Assembly: GCA_964472525.1 (NCBI GenBank)
Contig: CAYYLL010000006.1
Coordinates: 62,001 to 126,000, forward strand
Source of the DNA: SZUA-37 sp964472525
GTDB taxonomy: Bacteria > Pseudomonadota > Gammaproteobacteria > UBA6429 > Thiohalophilaceae
Length of the DNA: 64,000 bases
Direction: 5' to 3'
This document shows, piece after piece, positions 53,501-63,154 of this stretch. Made by a program: the position numbers and the translations under genes. Each line of letters starts with the position of its first letter. Within the stretch, counting starts at the first letter, position 1. The notes beneath the pieces were generated by a model. That model was not told where the DNA came from. It saw only the letters and a program-made list of their open reading frames with translations, and did no database searches.

Positions 53501-53532
53501 GGGGTCCCCGATCAGGGGATTGTGCAGTTTAA
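53501..53532. repeat. GGGGTCCCCGATC palindromic element, copy 2
   Basis: GGGGTCCCCGATCAGGGG followed by ATTGTGCAGTTTAA, about 115 bp upstream of the next gene and just after a terminator, so in promoter position. Confidence 0.7.
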
Positions 53533-53644
53533 AGCCAGCTCCTATTCTTTACGTAAATGCAGTTTGAAACATATGAGAAGTTTCAGCTCAATTAAATAAA
53601 GAAAACCCATACAAATTGTGTGACAATAAAAATGAGGGATTAAG

Positions 53645-55753
53645 GTGATTAAAACAATCGAAACAGGCATAAAGCGATCACAGGGTGGGTTGGCAATAAT
53701 TGCACTGGTGATGTTTGTTGGATCGGCTCAGGCGGCGAATGTGTTCAATTCGCCCCAGTTTCAAATGAAGAGCACAGGACATATGCCCACTAGGATCAAG
53801 GTAAAAAGGCCCATCTATCGCTATGTGGTAAAAACATTAAAAAGAGTCCGGAGGCAGGGCAAGGTTAATGCCTCGGGTATTATATGGAACTGTAAAAAGA
53901 AACGCTGCACGACAAAAGGCCCTTGGCCCAAACCCAGTGTTACGGCCTGTCGGAAGTTGGCGAGGCTGGTTGGCCCGATCCGTTCATATGGCCGTCGCGG
54001 TCACTATCTTAGCGCGAATTATATACGCCAATGTAATCAGAAATTGGTACGTTTTAACAGGAAGAAGATCATCGGCGTGGCAAAACGCGCAAAGATGAAT
54101 ATTGCAAAAGGAAACATGGTATCCAGATTTAGTAAAAAGGAAAGACAACGGGCTAAGCTGTTTTTCAACCGATTGCCGGTTGGTCGTGCCATCAAAAGCA
54201 AACTTTCACGAGGCAAGGATGTGAGATATTTGGTTGTGACCAATGCACTTTCAGGACGTAGCCACAGGATTGAACGAAGAACATGGACAGGTAAAATCTT
54301 GCTTCCCGATCTCCGGAAAGGAGGAAAAGTGAAGCGGGTTTATTTCACAAAAAAACGACATAAGGGTATTCGCTCCAAAAAGATGACAGCTTGGTTTATA
54401 GAAAATCCGGACAGAAGTTTGTCCAGACAAATTCGCAACAGCAGGGGCCAACTGACTGGCAATATCACCTTTACCAGAGATGGCTCAGTCCGTATCGGGA
54501 TTGATCTAAATGGCGATCAGGTGGCTGACTTATATGAAACGATTATTTCCAGTGGTGAGCATACCATTCTTGCTTCCCCTGCTGGTCAGGCGGCACTGGA
54601 ACACTTTCGTAACGGAGGCAAGAATTCGCTGTGTAATTCAGGCGCAGTGGGCGCAAGTCCAGCAGGCGGTAGTTCCGGGGGAATGATTTCTGGTGGCGAC
54701 AAGACCGCTATGCAGGTCGTGTGTGGTCGTAAGGATGGTAACTCTAGTAATGGAGGCTCGGCGGCTGGCGGTGGGAGCCGGGGAATGAGTGGCGATCCAG
54801 CAGGGCGTGCAATGGATGCAATGTGTCAGGGTGTGTTGAGTCGAAATCGGGGGCGGCCGGGAGCGGGTGGTATCGCAATGGATGGCCCTGATGTGATAGG
54901 AATTCTCGTCGATTTTTTACCCCTAGATCCAGTAACTTCCACCGCTATTGTTCTATACAGAGATCGTGATAAATCATGGCAAGAAACGGTGATTGACGTG
55001 GGTTTTGGCCTGTTAGGTCCAGTAGGAGCTTTTGTTGATGCTTCTGCTGCATCGACAGCAGGTGATGATGCTCACAGTAGAAATGACTATGTGAATGAAG
55101 CAGATAAAGATTTAGCAGCTTTTGAGCGAGAGCGGGATTCTGGAGATGGAAGTCGTCCAGACCCAGCAAAAGTTAATTCGGCTTGTGCCGCTGGATCGAC
55201 ATCACGGTACTGCGGTGCATGGCATCAAGATCATGATAGTGATCAATCGGGCTCAGGTAATACGGGTGGTGGAAACGCTTCTGCCCCCGGCCCTGATCAA
55301 CAAAACAATCCGGATACCGCCTTGTTGGCTATGTGTCAGGCCAGAGCAAAAGGCAAAGCTTGGTGGGCTTCAATTACTAAGGATACCCGCTATGTTCGTC
55401 AATTGTGCGAAAACTCGGCTAGTCAACCAAACCCTGCGGGTATGGCCGGCTCGGCTGGAAAGGCTAGCTCTGCCACGCTTGGAGATTCCTATGGTTCGTC
55501 TGTCACGTTAACCACCTACTGTGGACAACACGGCGGTCAGAGAACATCGCCACCATCACCAGAACGGCTAGCCGGACAAAGCAGAGGGCGAAATTGCGGG
55601 CGGACAGAATCTCCGGGTACGGATGGCCGATGTCATGGTGTCGGTACTCAATTTAATGGTGGCAACGCCGGAAAGGTGAATGTTTCCTATGGCGCGGTGA
55701 TAGGTATTCCCCTGTTTGATCCACGGGTTACCAACCCTGCCGTAAGGCATTGA
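53645..55753 (+). CDS. Large secreted protein with Cys-motif and calcium-loop-like segment
   Basis: Function unknown. The 702 residues start at GTG with GAGGG upstream and a signal peptide ending SAQA. Residues about 80-135 form a small Cys domain: WNCKKKRCTTKGPWPKP, then VTACRKLARLVGPIRS, and YIRQCN. The same pattern is in the broken gene at 61128. Around residue 288 an EF-hand-like loop DLNGDQVADLYE occurs. The remainder is Gly/Ser/Asn-rich with scattered cysteines. Basic overall in the N-terminal half. Probably a cell-surface or matrix protein. Confidence 0.65.
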   Translation: MIKTIETGIKRSQGGLAIIALVMFVGSAQAANVFNSPQFQMKSTGHMPTRIKVKRPIYRYVVKTLKRVRRQGKVNASGIIWNCKKKRCTTKGPWPKPSVTACRKLARLVGPIRSYGRRGHYLSANYIRQCNQKLVRFNRKKIIGVAKRAKMNIAKGNMVSRFSKKERQRAKLFFNRLPVGRAIKSKLSRGKDVRYLVVTNALSGRSHRIERRTWTGKILLPDLRKGGKVKRVYFTKKRHKGIRSKKMTAWFIENPDRSLSRQIRNSRGQLTGNITFTRDGSVRIGIDLNGDQVADLYETIISSGEHTILASPAGQAALEHFRNGGKNSLCNSGAVGASPAGGSSGGMISGGDKTAMQVVCGRKDGNSSNGGSAAGGGSRGMSGDPAGRAMDAMCQGVLSRNRGRPGAGGIAMDGPDVIGILVDFLPLDPVTSTAIVLYRDRDKSWQETVIDVGFGLLGPVGAFVDASAASTAGDDAHSRNDYVNEADKDLAAFERERDSGDGSRPDPAKVNSACAAGSTSRYCGAWHQDHDSDQSGSGNTGGGNASAPGPDQQNNPDTALLAMCQARAKGKAWWASITKDTRYVRQLCENSASQPNPAGMAGSAGKASSATLGDSYGSSVTLTTYCGQHGGQRTSPPSPERLAGQSRGRNCGRTESPGTDGRCHGVGTQFNGGNAGKVNVSYGAVIGIPLFDPRVTNPAVRH

Positions 55754-55859
55754 ATATATTCTGTCTGGTAAAGAACTCAGAAAATTTTATGAAAAGATTA
55801 TCAGCTTGGGAAAACCAGACTTTAGTAAACAAAACAGCACAACAGTGGAGACTTTAAAT

Positions 55860-56624
55860 ATGAACAGGAAAAGTATTTTTCCAATTATGGTGGTATGCGC
55901 TTTGATGTTGGGTGTTGGGAACAGTTATGCAGGCCTGTTTGCCAAAGGTGGCGAGAAAATAAGAACGATCAAGACCATCAGTCCTGCTGGTGTTTTTAAT
56001 GCATCGAGGCAGACAATAGTACTTTCGGGACGCTTTTCGAAAAAACAAGGCCGGGGCAGACGAGTTGTTATTTCAGCCGACCGATTACCTACTCCATTTC
56101 CTATTCGTGTGTCTAAATGGAAAAGAAAACGGATTAGCGTCACGATTCCCCGTGCTTTACAACCGGGCCAATATCACCTCTTCCTCCAAAAAAAGACCAA
56201 CAGCCAAAACGGCCGACCACAATGGCGAACCCTTTCCAATAAAATAGCATTTGAAGTGCTCGATGGAGCGAATGTTAGAAGGGATGGGTTACCGCACGCT
56301 GCTTCCATCCGGGTACGAAATGCAGAAAATTTTTGTGTGGGGCCTCCTATCCGAATTTGGCTCTCCGGAGGGCCTTTTAAGCGAGGGGGCCATCCAATTA
56401 GTGGGATCCGCGCTGAGGTTCGCGCAACCTCGATACCCGCTAACAGAATGATTGCGCCGACGATTCGATTTATAACCAATACGGAATTAATGGTCTCGGT
56501 AACGCGTTGCCAGGTTATACACAATGGTGCTCAAATTCGTTTGATTTATCCGGATAGGTCGGCAAGTAACTGGGTTTCTATTCAGCAGACGATGCCAAAT
56601 TCAGCCGGGACGAGAGCTCGATAA
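55860..56624 (+). CDS. Secreted TIG-like domain protein
   Basis: The ATG at 55860 is preferred: GTGGAG lies upstream and it gives a signal peptide ending SYA. The first domain of the 254-residue protein (about 30-130) resembles an IPT/TIG sandwich (IKTISPAGVFNASRQTIVLSG, then LQPGQYHLFLQ). The second (about 140-245) has CVGPPIRIWLSGGPFKRGGH, TNTELMVSVTRC and IRLIYPDRSASNWVSIQQ. It is a clear paralogue of the end of the protein at 61730. Arg-rich and basic. Function unknown. Confidence 0.65.
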   Translation: MNRKSIFPIMVVCALMLGVGNSYAGLFAKGGEKIRTIKTISPAGVFNASRQTIVLSGRFSKKQGRGRRVVISADRLPTPFPIRVSKWKRKRISVTIPRALQPGQYHLFLQKKTNSQNGRPQWRTLSNKIAFEVLDGANVRRDGLPHAASIRVRNAENFCVGPPIRIWLSGGPFKRGGHPISGIRAEVRATSIPANRMIAPTIRFITNTELMVSVTRCQVIHNGAQIRLIYPDRSASNWVSIQQTMPNSAGTRAR

Positions 56625-56645
56625 AAGTTTAGCGAATAAAAATTA

Positions 56646-56675
56646 GGGGGTCCCTGATCGGGGGTTGTGCAATAA
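56646..56675. repeat. GGGGTCCCCGATC palindromic element, copy 3
   Basis: GGGGGTCCCTGATCGGGGG followed by TTGTGCAATAA, between the TIG-like gene and the next gene, about 60-80 bp before its start. One C is replaced by T compared with the other copies. Confidence 0.7.
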
Positions 56676-56730
56676 CGGTTCATAAACCATTATTATTATC
56701 AAGATAACAAGATAAAAAAAAGAGGAAGGT

Positions 56731-57222
56731 ATGAAACAGATAACAAATATCAAATCTGTAACAGGAAAAGGGCTAAGCATTTCGGGTCTGGCCGTGCTGA
56801 TTTTTGCTCTGAGTGCGATTATGCCAATTTCTGCTAATGCAAAATCGCCGTCCTACGTTTTGGAATGTCGTGGCGGCGGAAGAATAACGGCACGTATTTT
56901 TAATGTTGGGAATATCGAAATTTTTGGATTTCGCCGTGCAAGATTAGCCGCCAGTGTTCAACCACCTAGTCCTGGTGAATGTGCATGGCTGGATCGTCCA
57001 ATGAACAATAAAGAGCAGTTACGTTTATATTATGGCCGCCGTAAGCTCCCCTTTGGTTATGTCGAAGTTCGCTCAAATAAGACCTCTTTCAGATGGTGGA
57101 ATACCCTCCCCATTACCACTGTATTAAAGGCAATTCAGACCAATAAATTATTTTTTGTTCATGTTAGAAAGAAGCGTATCTACAAACGCTGGATGTTTAA
57201 TATTGAACGGGTTGGACCATAA
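56731..57222 (+). CDS. Hypothetical secreted protein
   Basis: Not recognised. The 163 residues start with ATG behind GAGGAAGG and a signal peptide ending ANA. The mature part has two cysteines (VLECRGGGRI and PGECAWLDRP) and a beta-rich pattern, with WWNTLPITTVLKAIQTNKLF near the end. Basic overall. It has its own upstream copy of the palindromic element. Confidence 0.6.
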   Translation: MKQITNIKSVTGKGLSISGLAVLIFALSAIMPISANAKSPSYVLECRGGGRITARIFNVGNIEIFGFRRARLAASVQPPSPGECAWLDRPMNNKEQLRLYYGRRKLPFGYVEVRSNKTSFRWWNTLPITTVLKAIQTNKLFFVHVRKKRIYKRWMFNIERVGP

Positions 57223-57341
57223 TAACCAACACTGTCTTGTATCAACTATAACCGTTAGCCATCAAACTTATTGGTACCAAGGCATAACAAATTTGGATTA
57301 CAAAACTTGGCTTACAAAAAATAAAATAAGGAAGAAGTAAC

Positions 57342-58028
57342 ATGCAAATAAAAAAAGAGTTTTATTCAATCGCTGCGTTGCTAGGTTTGGCGCTGATGGG
57401 GTCACAAGCTGTTTTTGCAGATGTGACCGCAGTTTACAAAATAACATCACGAGATGGTAATGGCAGCCAAACCATTAAGTATCTCGACAAACAGCATGTT
57501 CGTATTGATATGACCAGTGGCACCAATCAAAAGATAAGCATGCTTAAACTGGGTAACAAAGTTTATTCGATTAACGGTAAAGTGGTTCAGGATATGTCAC
57601 AACTTTCCAAACTGATGGCGGCGATGGGCCGAGGAAATAAAGGCTCGCATAAAAAGCAGCCGCCTATCAAATATAAAGATACCGGTAAAACCGAAACGAT
57701 TGCGGGCATTACAGGTAAGGTGTATCGCTTTGTCGAAAATGGAAAACGGCACGAAATTGTACTTGGCCGGAGTCAAGATTTACAGAATGCGATGTTGGGG
57801 CTTATCGACATCATGAAGTCAGCTTCATCAGTGATGCCTGATGACGCCATGAAGCGAATGCAACAAGACGCATCCATAAAAAATATGGCAATGCTTCGTC
57901 TGGATAACGTTGTGCGCCTGCAGTCAATAAAGACCACATCGATCCCCGCTTCCACTTTTAAACTACCGGCTGAGCCACAGCAAATGGAGGGGCTTGGTGG
58001 TTTAATGAAAGGGATTCTAGGGAAATAA
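57342..58028 (+). CDS. Secreted DUF4412-like protein
   Basis: The 228 residues have a signal peptide ending VFADV. The pattern of an antiparallel sheet with YKITSRDGNGSQTIKYLDKQ, GNKVYSINGKVVQDMSQL, and IAGITGKVYRFVENGKRHEI resembles DUF4412/LolA-like lipid- or ligand-binding folds. Met-rich segments follow (MKSASSVMPDDAMKRMQ). The fold is a moderate guess. It is in line with neighbours, 119 bp after the previous gene. Confidence 0.6.
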   Translation: MQIKKEFYSIAALLGLALMGSQAVFADVTAVYKITSRDGNGSQTIKYLDKQHVRIDMTSGTNQKISMLKLGNKVYSINGKVVQDMSQLSKLMAAMGRGNKGSHKKQPPIKYKDTGKTETIAGITGKVYRFVENGKRHEIVLGRSQDLQNAMLGLIDIMKSASSVMPDDAMKRMQQDASIKNMAMLRLDNVVRLQSIKTTSIPASTFKLPAEPQQMEGLGGLMKGILGK

Positions 58029-58128
58029 ACTGACTTTCTTGTGGAGAGTGAACAAGGAGATAAGGGTATAGATACCAACGTAGCCTCATTCGAGGTTGCC
58101 GCAACGATTAGATATAAACGAGGGTAAA

Positions 58129-59598
58129 ATGAATATAACACGGTGGAATATGATGGGGTTGGTGCTTTTTGCACTGATAATCAATAGCACTATGGCACAG
58201 GCCGAGACAATTACTAGCCTAAGTCCGACGCGAGCCCAACCGGGGCAGGTCGTGATGTTACATGGGCGATTCAACGCAGCGAGTTTCCGCAACAGACAAT
58301 ATCGGTTTATGCTGAATAAACGCAGAACACCACGACGACCGCAAGGAGCCATCAATGGTTTTATTGAAACACTCCGTGTTACGTCTACCACGGCCATTGT
58401 GCGTATCCCCTCAACATGGAAGAGAAAGTCTGTTTATCCTGGTGAATATGTGCTGAGCATCAAGGATACAACTCGTAACCGTACCTTGTTTAACGGCATT
58501 CCTATCCGTGTGGCAGGCAGTTCTGCATTGGGAGCAGCAAAAGGAACAATACGCAACCAAATTAAACATGGTCAGCAACAGCTGCTAGGCGGCAATATTA
58601 GTCAGACGGCCAGACCACGTTTACCTGCTGCTAGAGGGGCGCCACAAATGAAACTGACGCTGAAAGGACTCAAGGTGAACAACCGGGATGTAATAATGAG
58701 CAGCGTCAGTATTGGTGATAACGTGGTTGCCAAATTTGAGATTCAAAATCGTGGAACGGCTGCTGGGCGGGTAAAAGTGGGTTATATGACCAGTGCCCTG
58801 ATCAATGCTCGTCCTCAATTTACGACCAATGGGTTTGCGACGGTCGCCCCCAGACAGAGAGTTACCATGCTGATGAATGTGCGTATTAATGCGCGCAATT
58901 TCGACAGGAATATCAACCGTGGTGCTTGGAATCCCGTTTTTCGATTGCTGACTACGGGCAATGCAACTTATCGGGATTCCTTTATGGCAGATAATACGGT
59001 TGTTCGCAATGGTATCCCTTTAAAACCAAAAGTGGATTTGGCAATAACAAGCATAGAAGGTGTTAGTCTTAAGGGGACCTACTTGGGTGGCGGCCAATGG
59101 GATAATGGCACCACGCACCCTGTTTCGTTGGAGTTTCTGGTTAAGATAAAAAACAACGGTTCACGAAATAGTCGGCCGACACGTCTGTCGCTGACGGTTA
59201 TGGGTAAGCAGTCGGCTAATACGGAGGCTTTAAATGATCCGCAAGTAGAGAGACATTCAGTCGGCAGATGTGCACATTGGCCAATATGCACGATGAACCA
59301 AGACTTATCTATCGCAGCTATTCCAGCTGGTCAGACAGGTACGTTTCGAGTCCGCTTTGATAATATCCCCCACCAGATTGTTCAGTCGAAACGTCATCAC
59401 ATCCGGGTGGCTATAGGGCCATTTATCTGTGCCCACGTGGGAGTAATCCCCGGTCGCGCTTCAATTACTGCACTTCTTAGACAGGCGAATGTGGACGAAG
59501 CACCGTCGTTTAGGCGTAATAATATTTTAACGCTCACGGGAAAATTTGGCGGTGGTAATACATGCGGGATAGAAAACACGAAGGTGACAAGAAGATAA
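58129..59598 (+). CDS. Secreted TIG-CARDB protein
   Basis: The start at 58129 follows GAGGG and gives a signal peptide ending AQA; an earlier in-frame ATG is poorer. The 489 residues have an N-terminal IPT/TIG-like domain (ITSLSPTRAQPGQVVMLHG, YPGEYVLSIKD). CARDB-like adhesion modules follow, with NVVAKFEIQNRGTAAGRVKV and VSLEFLVKIKNNGSRNSRPT. Cysteines cluster at the end (CAHWPIC, FICAHVG, NTCGIEN). CARDB modules are common in surface adhesins and matrix proteins. Confidence 0.7.
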   Translation: MNITRWNMMGLVLFALIINSTMAQAETITSLSPTRAQPGQVVMLHGRFNAASFRNRQYRFMLNKRRTPRRPQGAINGFIETLRVTSTTAIVRIPSTWKRKSVYPGEYVLSIKDTTRNRTLFNGIPIRVAGSSALGAAKGTIRNQIKHGQQQLLGGNISQTARPRLPAARGAPQMKLTLKGLKVNNRDVIMSSVSIGDNVVAKFEIQNRGTAAGRVKVGYMTSALINARPQFTTNGFATVAPRQRVTMLMNVRINARNFDRNINRGAWNPVFRLLTTGNATYRDSFMADNTVVRNGIPLKPKVDLAITSIEGVSLKGTYLGGGQWDNGTTHPVSLEFLVKIKNNGSRNSRPTRLSLTVMGKQSANTEALNDPQVERHSVGRCAHWPICTMNQDLSIAAIPAGQTGTFRVRFDNIPHQIVQSKRHHIRVAIGPFICAHVGVIPGRASITALLRQANVDEAPSFRRNNILTLTGKFGGGNTCGIENTKVTRR

Positions 59599-59706
59599 CG
59601 GTAGTGATCAATAGGCTCAGACTCGATGGATTTAAGTTATAGCCTGTAAGTAGAAAATTTGAAGAACTCGGCCAGAGGCCGGAAATTGAGAAGGAAGGAG
59701 AAGAAA

Positions 59707-61122
59707 ATGAAACAGATGAAGAAATCAAACATGAGGTGGACATTGTTGTCTTTACCCTTGGCCGGACTATTGATGGTCGGTATGGGACTAGCCGGAACAG
59801 CACAGGCAGGGCCGATAGTCATCGCTCCACCCGCATTACCGACACAACCTGTGGGGCATATCGCACCACAGGGAAGGCCAGATTTACAGGTTCGTGTGTG
59901 GGTGGATGCGCGCAGTGTTCGCCGCAATGCCAACAATACATACAACTTCACTATTCGCGGTCAGGTCAAGAACATTGGCTCGGGGAATTATGTGTCGCGC
60001 AACAATCAACAAGTGCTTTTCCTGCATGAAGTGGGTAAATCTCATCATATCACCAATTGGCATTTCAGCCGTTTGAATCGGGGACAGGTGAAGAATGTGC
60101 ATGTGCCGGTTATTAATCAACCCGGTGGCGAGTTTGTGCCTGCTTATGAATTAGCTCTATCTTTCGATCCGGATATTTATCTGGATAAAAACCCGGCTAA
60201 CGACGATCGCAATCGCCGCAATAATCAGGCGACAGTGAGTAGCCGGACGCTTTCCGCTGCATTCGCACGCGCCTCAAGTGGTGTTGTACGTCCGGGTGTA
60301 ATCACACCTCGACCTGTTGGTGTTCGTCCAGGTGTAATCAGCGGCAAAAAGCCTGATTTAGTTCCGATGGTAGTGAACGCTAATCGAGGTGTCATCCGGG
60401 TCAGAAATATCGGTGCTGCCATAGCTGGATCCAGTAAGCTGTTCGTCATCTGTTCCATTGTTCGTTCGGGTGGACGTAGCAGTCCCTGCGCAGCCGGACT
60501 GCGCTTGCCCAATTATAATGCGGCACGTAATACGTTGGTGTATCCCATCCACGCTTTGCGCCCCGGCGCAAGTCAAACATTACGATTGTTTGGCCCTCGT
60601 TCATTGCCGCGCCGACTAGGAACTTATGGCATAAAGCTGTTTGCCGATGGTCCACGCCGTATTGCGGAATCGAATGAACGCAATAACTACACTCGGCTGG
60701 ACACTGTAATCAGGAAGAAACCGATCATTAACCCACGACCACGCGGCAAGAAACCTGATTTAATTCCGGTGTTGCGAGGAAGCAATCCCTTCAGGCTAAA
60801 GTTCAAGGTGAAGAATCAGGGTCGCGTAACGGCAGGCGCAAGCAAACTGGTGATCATCTGTAAAAGAATCGGCTATCGTGGTCCTGGCGGCGGTTGTGCA
60901 GATAGCCCATCACTGCACCGCTACTATGATACTGCGTCGAATGGCCTAGTGATTTCGGTGCCAGCTCTGCGCGCCGGTCAGACCTATATACCTAGATTCC
61001 GCGTGAAAGGACTGAAATGGGCTAAAGGCAAATACAAGTTCACACTTAATGCTGATGCCACGCATGCTGTTGCGGAATCTAATGAACGCAACAATCGCCA
61101 GAGCACGATCCGCCGGAGGTAA
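59707..61122 (+). CDS. Secreted CARDB-repeat protein
   Basis: The start at 59707 follows GAAGGAG. The 471 residues have a signal peptide (MKQMKKSNMRWTLLSLPLAG, cleavage near AQA). Three CARDB-type modules follow: DLQVRVWVDARSV, KPDLVPMVVNANRG and KKPDLIPVLRGSNP. The last two carry the typical VAESNERNN end. Cys pairs occur in modules two and three. The leader is nearly the same as that of the gene at 61730, so the two genes share ancestry at the 5' end. The next gene starts 6 bp downstream. Confidence 0.8.
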   Translation: MKQMKKSNMRWTLLSLPLAGLLMVGMGLAGTAQAGPIVIAPPALPTQPVGHIAPQGRPDLQVRVWVDARSVRRNANNTYNFTIRGQVKNIGSGNYVSRNNQQVLFLHEVGKSHHITNWHFSRLNRGQVKNVHVPVINQPGGEFVPAYELALSFDPDIYLDKNPANDDRNRRNNQATVSSRTLSAAFARASSGVVRPGVITPRPVGVRPGVISGKKPDLVPMVVNANRGVIRVRNIGAAIAGSSKLFVICSIVRSGGRSSPCAAGLRLPNYNAARNTLVYPIHALRPGASQTLRLFGPRSLPRRLGTYGIKLFADGPRRIAESNERNNYTRLDTVIRKKPIINPRPRGKKPDLIPVLRGSNPFRLKFKVKNQGRVTAGASKLVIICKRIGYRGPGGGCADSPSLHRYYDTASNGLVISVPALRAGQTYIPRFRVKGLKWAKGKYKFTLNADATHAVAESNERNNRQSTIRRR

Positions 61123-61127
61123 TGGAT

Positions 61128-61691
61128 ATGCGTGCATGGATGTCATTATGTTTTGCACTGAGCGTTTTGATGCTTGCGTCTAGTGTGGTGATGGTTTCGG
61201 ATGCAGCATTGGCAGTCGGAGCAAGAACCCCAAACCGTGGAATTCCATCATTCTATCGGGCTGAATTGTAACGTGCAGCCAAGACCCAGGGGGCGGTACA
61301 AACCGCGAATAGGGATCGGTGGCGTTGTAGTGGAACTCGTTGCGAAGGCATCTATCTGTCCCGTGGCTTCGGCGTGCCGGCCTGTCAGGCGTTGGCGCAT
61401 ACCCAGGGACAGGTGGTTTCGTTTATTGGCTACGATAGCGGAAACCGCCGATCCTTGCGACTAAATGCAGCGCAGTTGCGCCAGTGCAATAGCAACGGGC
61501 AACGCTCGTCGCGGGTAGTTGTACATGTGGGCAGGCCACACAGCGCACAGGGCAGACCCGCACCGAATACTGTACGGACAGGACAACTCGTACTGGTTGG
61601 AAAGGGTGCCAGCGCCCAGCCTGCTCCGGATACGATACGTACAGGGCAACTTGTGCTGATTGGCAAAGGCGTCAGCGCCAGACTCGATTGA
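61128..61691 (+). pseudogene. Secreted Cys-domain protein interrupted by an in-frame stop
   Basis: ATG at 61128 with GGAGGT upstream opens a signal peptide ending AALA. After 47 codons a TAA (61269-61271) interrupts it. The same frame then stays open to 61691 and encodes a Cys domain: RWRCSGTRCEGIYLSRG, VPACQALAHTQGQVVSFIGY, and LRQCN. These match the domain of the protein at 53645. Two near-repeats of TVRTGQLVLVGKG type and a tail follow. No frame change is needed, so one nonsense mutation explains it. Otherwise the upper part would be a 47-residue peptide and the domain would be untranslated. Confidence 0.7.
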
Positions 61692-61729
61692 TTTTTAAAA
61701 AAGAGAATACAGAGTGAAGGAGAAGAGCA

Positions 61730-63085
61730 GTGAAACAAATGAATAAGGCAAGCCGGAGATGGCATTTGTTGTTCACACTGCCGCTGGCCGGATGGTTGGC
61801 GATGACGGCAATCAGCGCGCCTGCGCAGGCGGAAAGGCTGACCAGCGTCACGCCAGCCAGCGTATCGTCCGGAGGAACGGTGACGGCGCATGGGCAGTTT
61901 AATACGAGATATATCCGTGATCGGCGATACCAATACCATCTTTCCCTTTATCCCCGCAGGGGTGGTTCGGCTATCTACCTGACCATCACCCGTAGCAGTG
62001 CTACCGTGTTGACCGCCACGGTGTCACGCCGTGTTGCGCCAGGCAGTTATTCTCTAAGGGTCGATATGCAGCGTCCCGGAGGAGGCTTGCTTTCTTTCCA
62101 GCAAAGTAACGCAATTCCCATCACCATCATCCGAGCCATAACGTCGAGACCGGCCAGGCCGGTGCAGCAGGTTGCGGGGGTCATTGTACCCGTATCGATT
62201 TCCAGTATCACGCCGCAAATACTGACGCCGGGAGACCGATTGCTGATTAAAGGGCGTGGTTTTGGCCGTAGCCAACAGGCCGGAGGCAGACGAAATACCA
62301 TCCTGTTCTCTTCACGGGGCGGCTGGGTCACGATTCCTGTCCAGAGCTGGTCGGATACCATGATCATGACCCGGCCGATAACTCACCGTCCGGGGCCGCG
62401 CAACGATCCTGTCACCTTGCATTTTTATCGGAACAATCGGCAGGTATTAACAAAGTCGGCCTATTCCACATTCTTTAGCCCAAGAATTGTGGGCTATGAG
62501 CCTGCGAAAGTTCGCCCCGGAGATCGAGTGACTGTCAACGTGCGTAATGTTCCGGACGGCATGTCCCTACGACGTTTCGGTGTCTCATTGATGCGTGGAA
62601 ACCGCCAGTTAGCGAGTATCCCATTGGATTCGTTATCAAGGAGCTTAGGAAAAAACAGCATTGTATTGCACGTTCCGCGAAATGTGGAAGGCAATGGATT
62701 ATCTATCGCCCTATATCGAAAATCGGATTCAAAAGTAGTGAGTAATCTGTTACCTGGACTGGATATTAGTCGCTCGGCCATGACGATTCGAGGGAGATAC
62801 AATGATAGTATCTGTAATTTTAGGTGGCAAAAATTCAGGATTTTTGGGGGACCATTCAAACATAATGGCCGGGCGATCTCTATCAGGAGTGAGATTCGGA
62901 TGGAGGCGGATCGCTCTACAAGCAGCTCGGTACTTCCGACTATTATAGTTGTATCAGACACCGAGCTTGAGGCAAGGGTGCCTCCCTGCCTTGCTATTCA
63001 ACGCGGTGTTCAGCTTCGACTGGTGTACCCGGATGGGACAAAAAGTAACTGGATTGACATCGAACAGTATGTTGTTTTCAGGTAG
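61730..63085 (+). CDS. Secreted multi-domain TIG-like protein
   Basis: GTG start with AAGGAG upstream. The 451 residues have a leader related to that of 59707 (MKQMNKASRRWHLLFTLPLA). Three IPT/TIG-like modules follow (LTSVTPASVSSGGTVTAHG, ISSITPQILTPGDRLLIKG, IVGYEPAKVRPGDRVTVN). A C-terminal domain (about 355-451, CNFRWQKFRIFGGPFKHNG, LRLVYPDGTKSNWIDIEQ) is paralogous to the second half of the 55860 product. The arrangement looks like a modular surface protein; the ligand is unknown. Confidence 0.7.
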   Translation: MKQMNKASRRWHLLFTLPLAGWLAMTAISAPAQAERLTSVTPASVSSGGTVTAHGQFNTRYIRDRRYQYHLSLYPRRGGSAIYLTITRSSATVLTATVSRRVAPGSYSLRVDMQRPGGGLLSFQQSNAIPITIIRAITSRPARPVQQVAGVIVPVSISSITPQILTPGDRLLIKGRGFGRSQQAGGRRNTILFSSRGGWVTIPVQSWSDTMIMTRPITHRPGPRNDPVTLHFYRNNRQVLTKSAYSTFFSPRIVGYEPAKVRPGDRVTVNVRNVPDGMSLRRFGVSLMRGNRQLASIPLDSLSRSLGKNSIVLHVPRNVEGNGLSIALYRKSDSKVVSNLLPGLDISRSAMTIRGRYNDSICNFRWQKFRIFGGPFKHNGRAISIRSEIRMEADRSTSSSVLPTIIVVSDTELEARVPPCLAIQRGVQLRLVYPDGTKSNWIDIEQYVVFR

Positions 63086-63154
63086 TGAGAGAGGGCGTGT
63101 GAACCTTTTTTGTCGAGGTTGCGTTATAGATAAATAGTAAGGAAAGGGAGAAGA

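Noticed and set aside
53372..53599. Short rightward frame after the metalloprotease-like gene
   Set aside because: It crosses a strong terminator and the dispersed palindrome, and has no start signal.
61374..61691. Separate gene for the downstream Cys domain
   Set aside because: No ribosome binding site or signal peptide; the upstream in-frame signal peptide and single stop show it is the rest of the 61128 gene.
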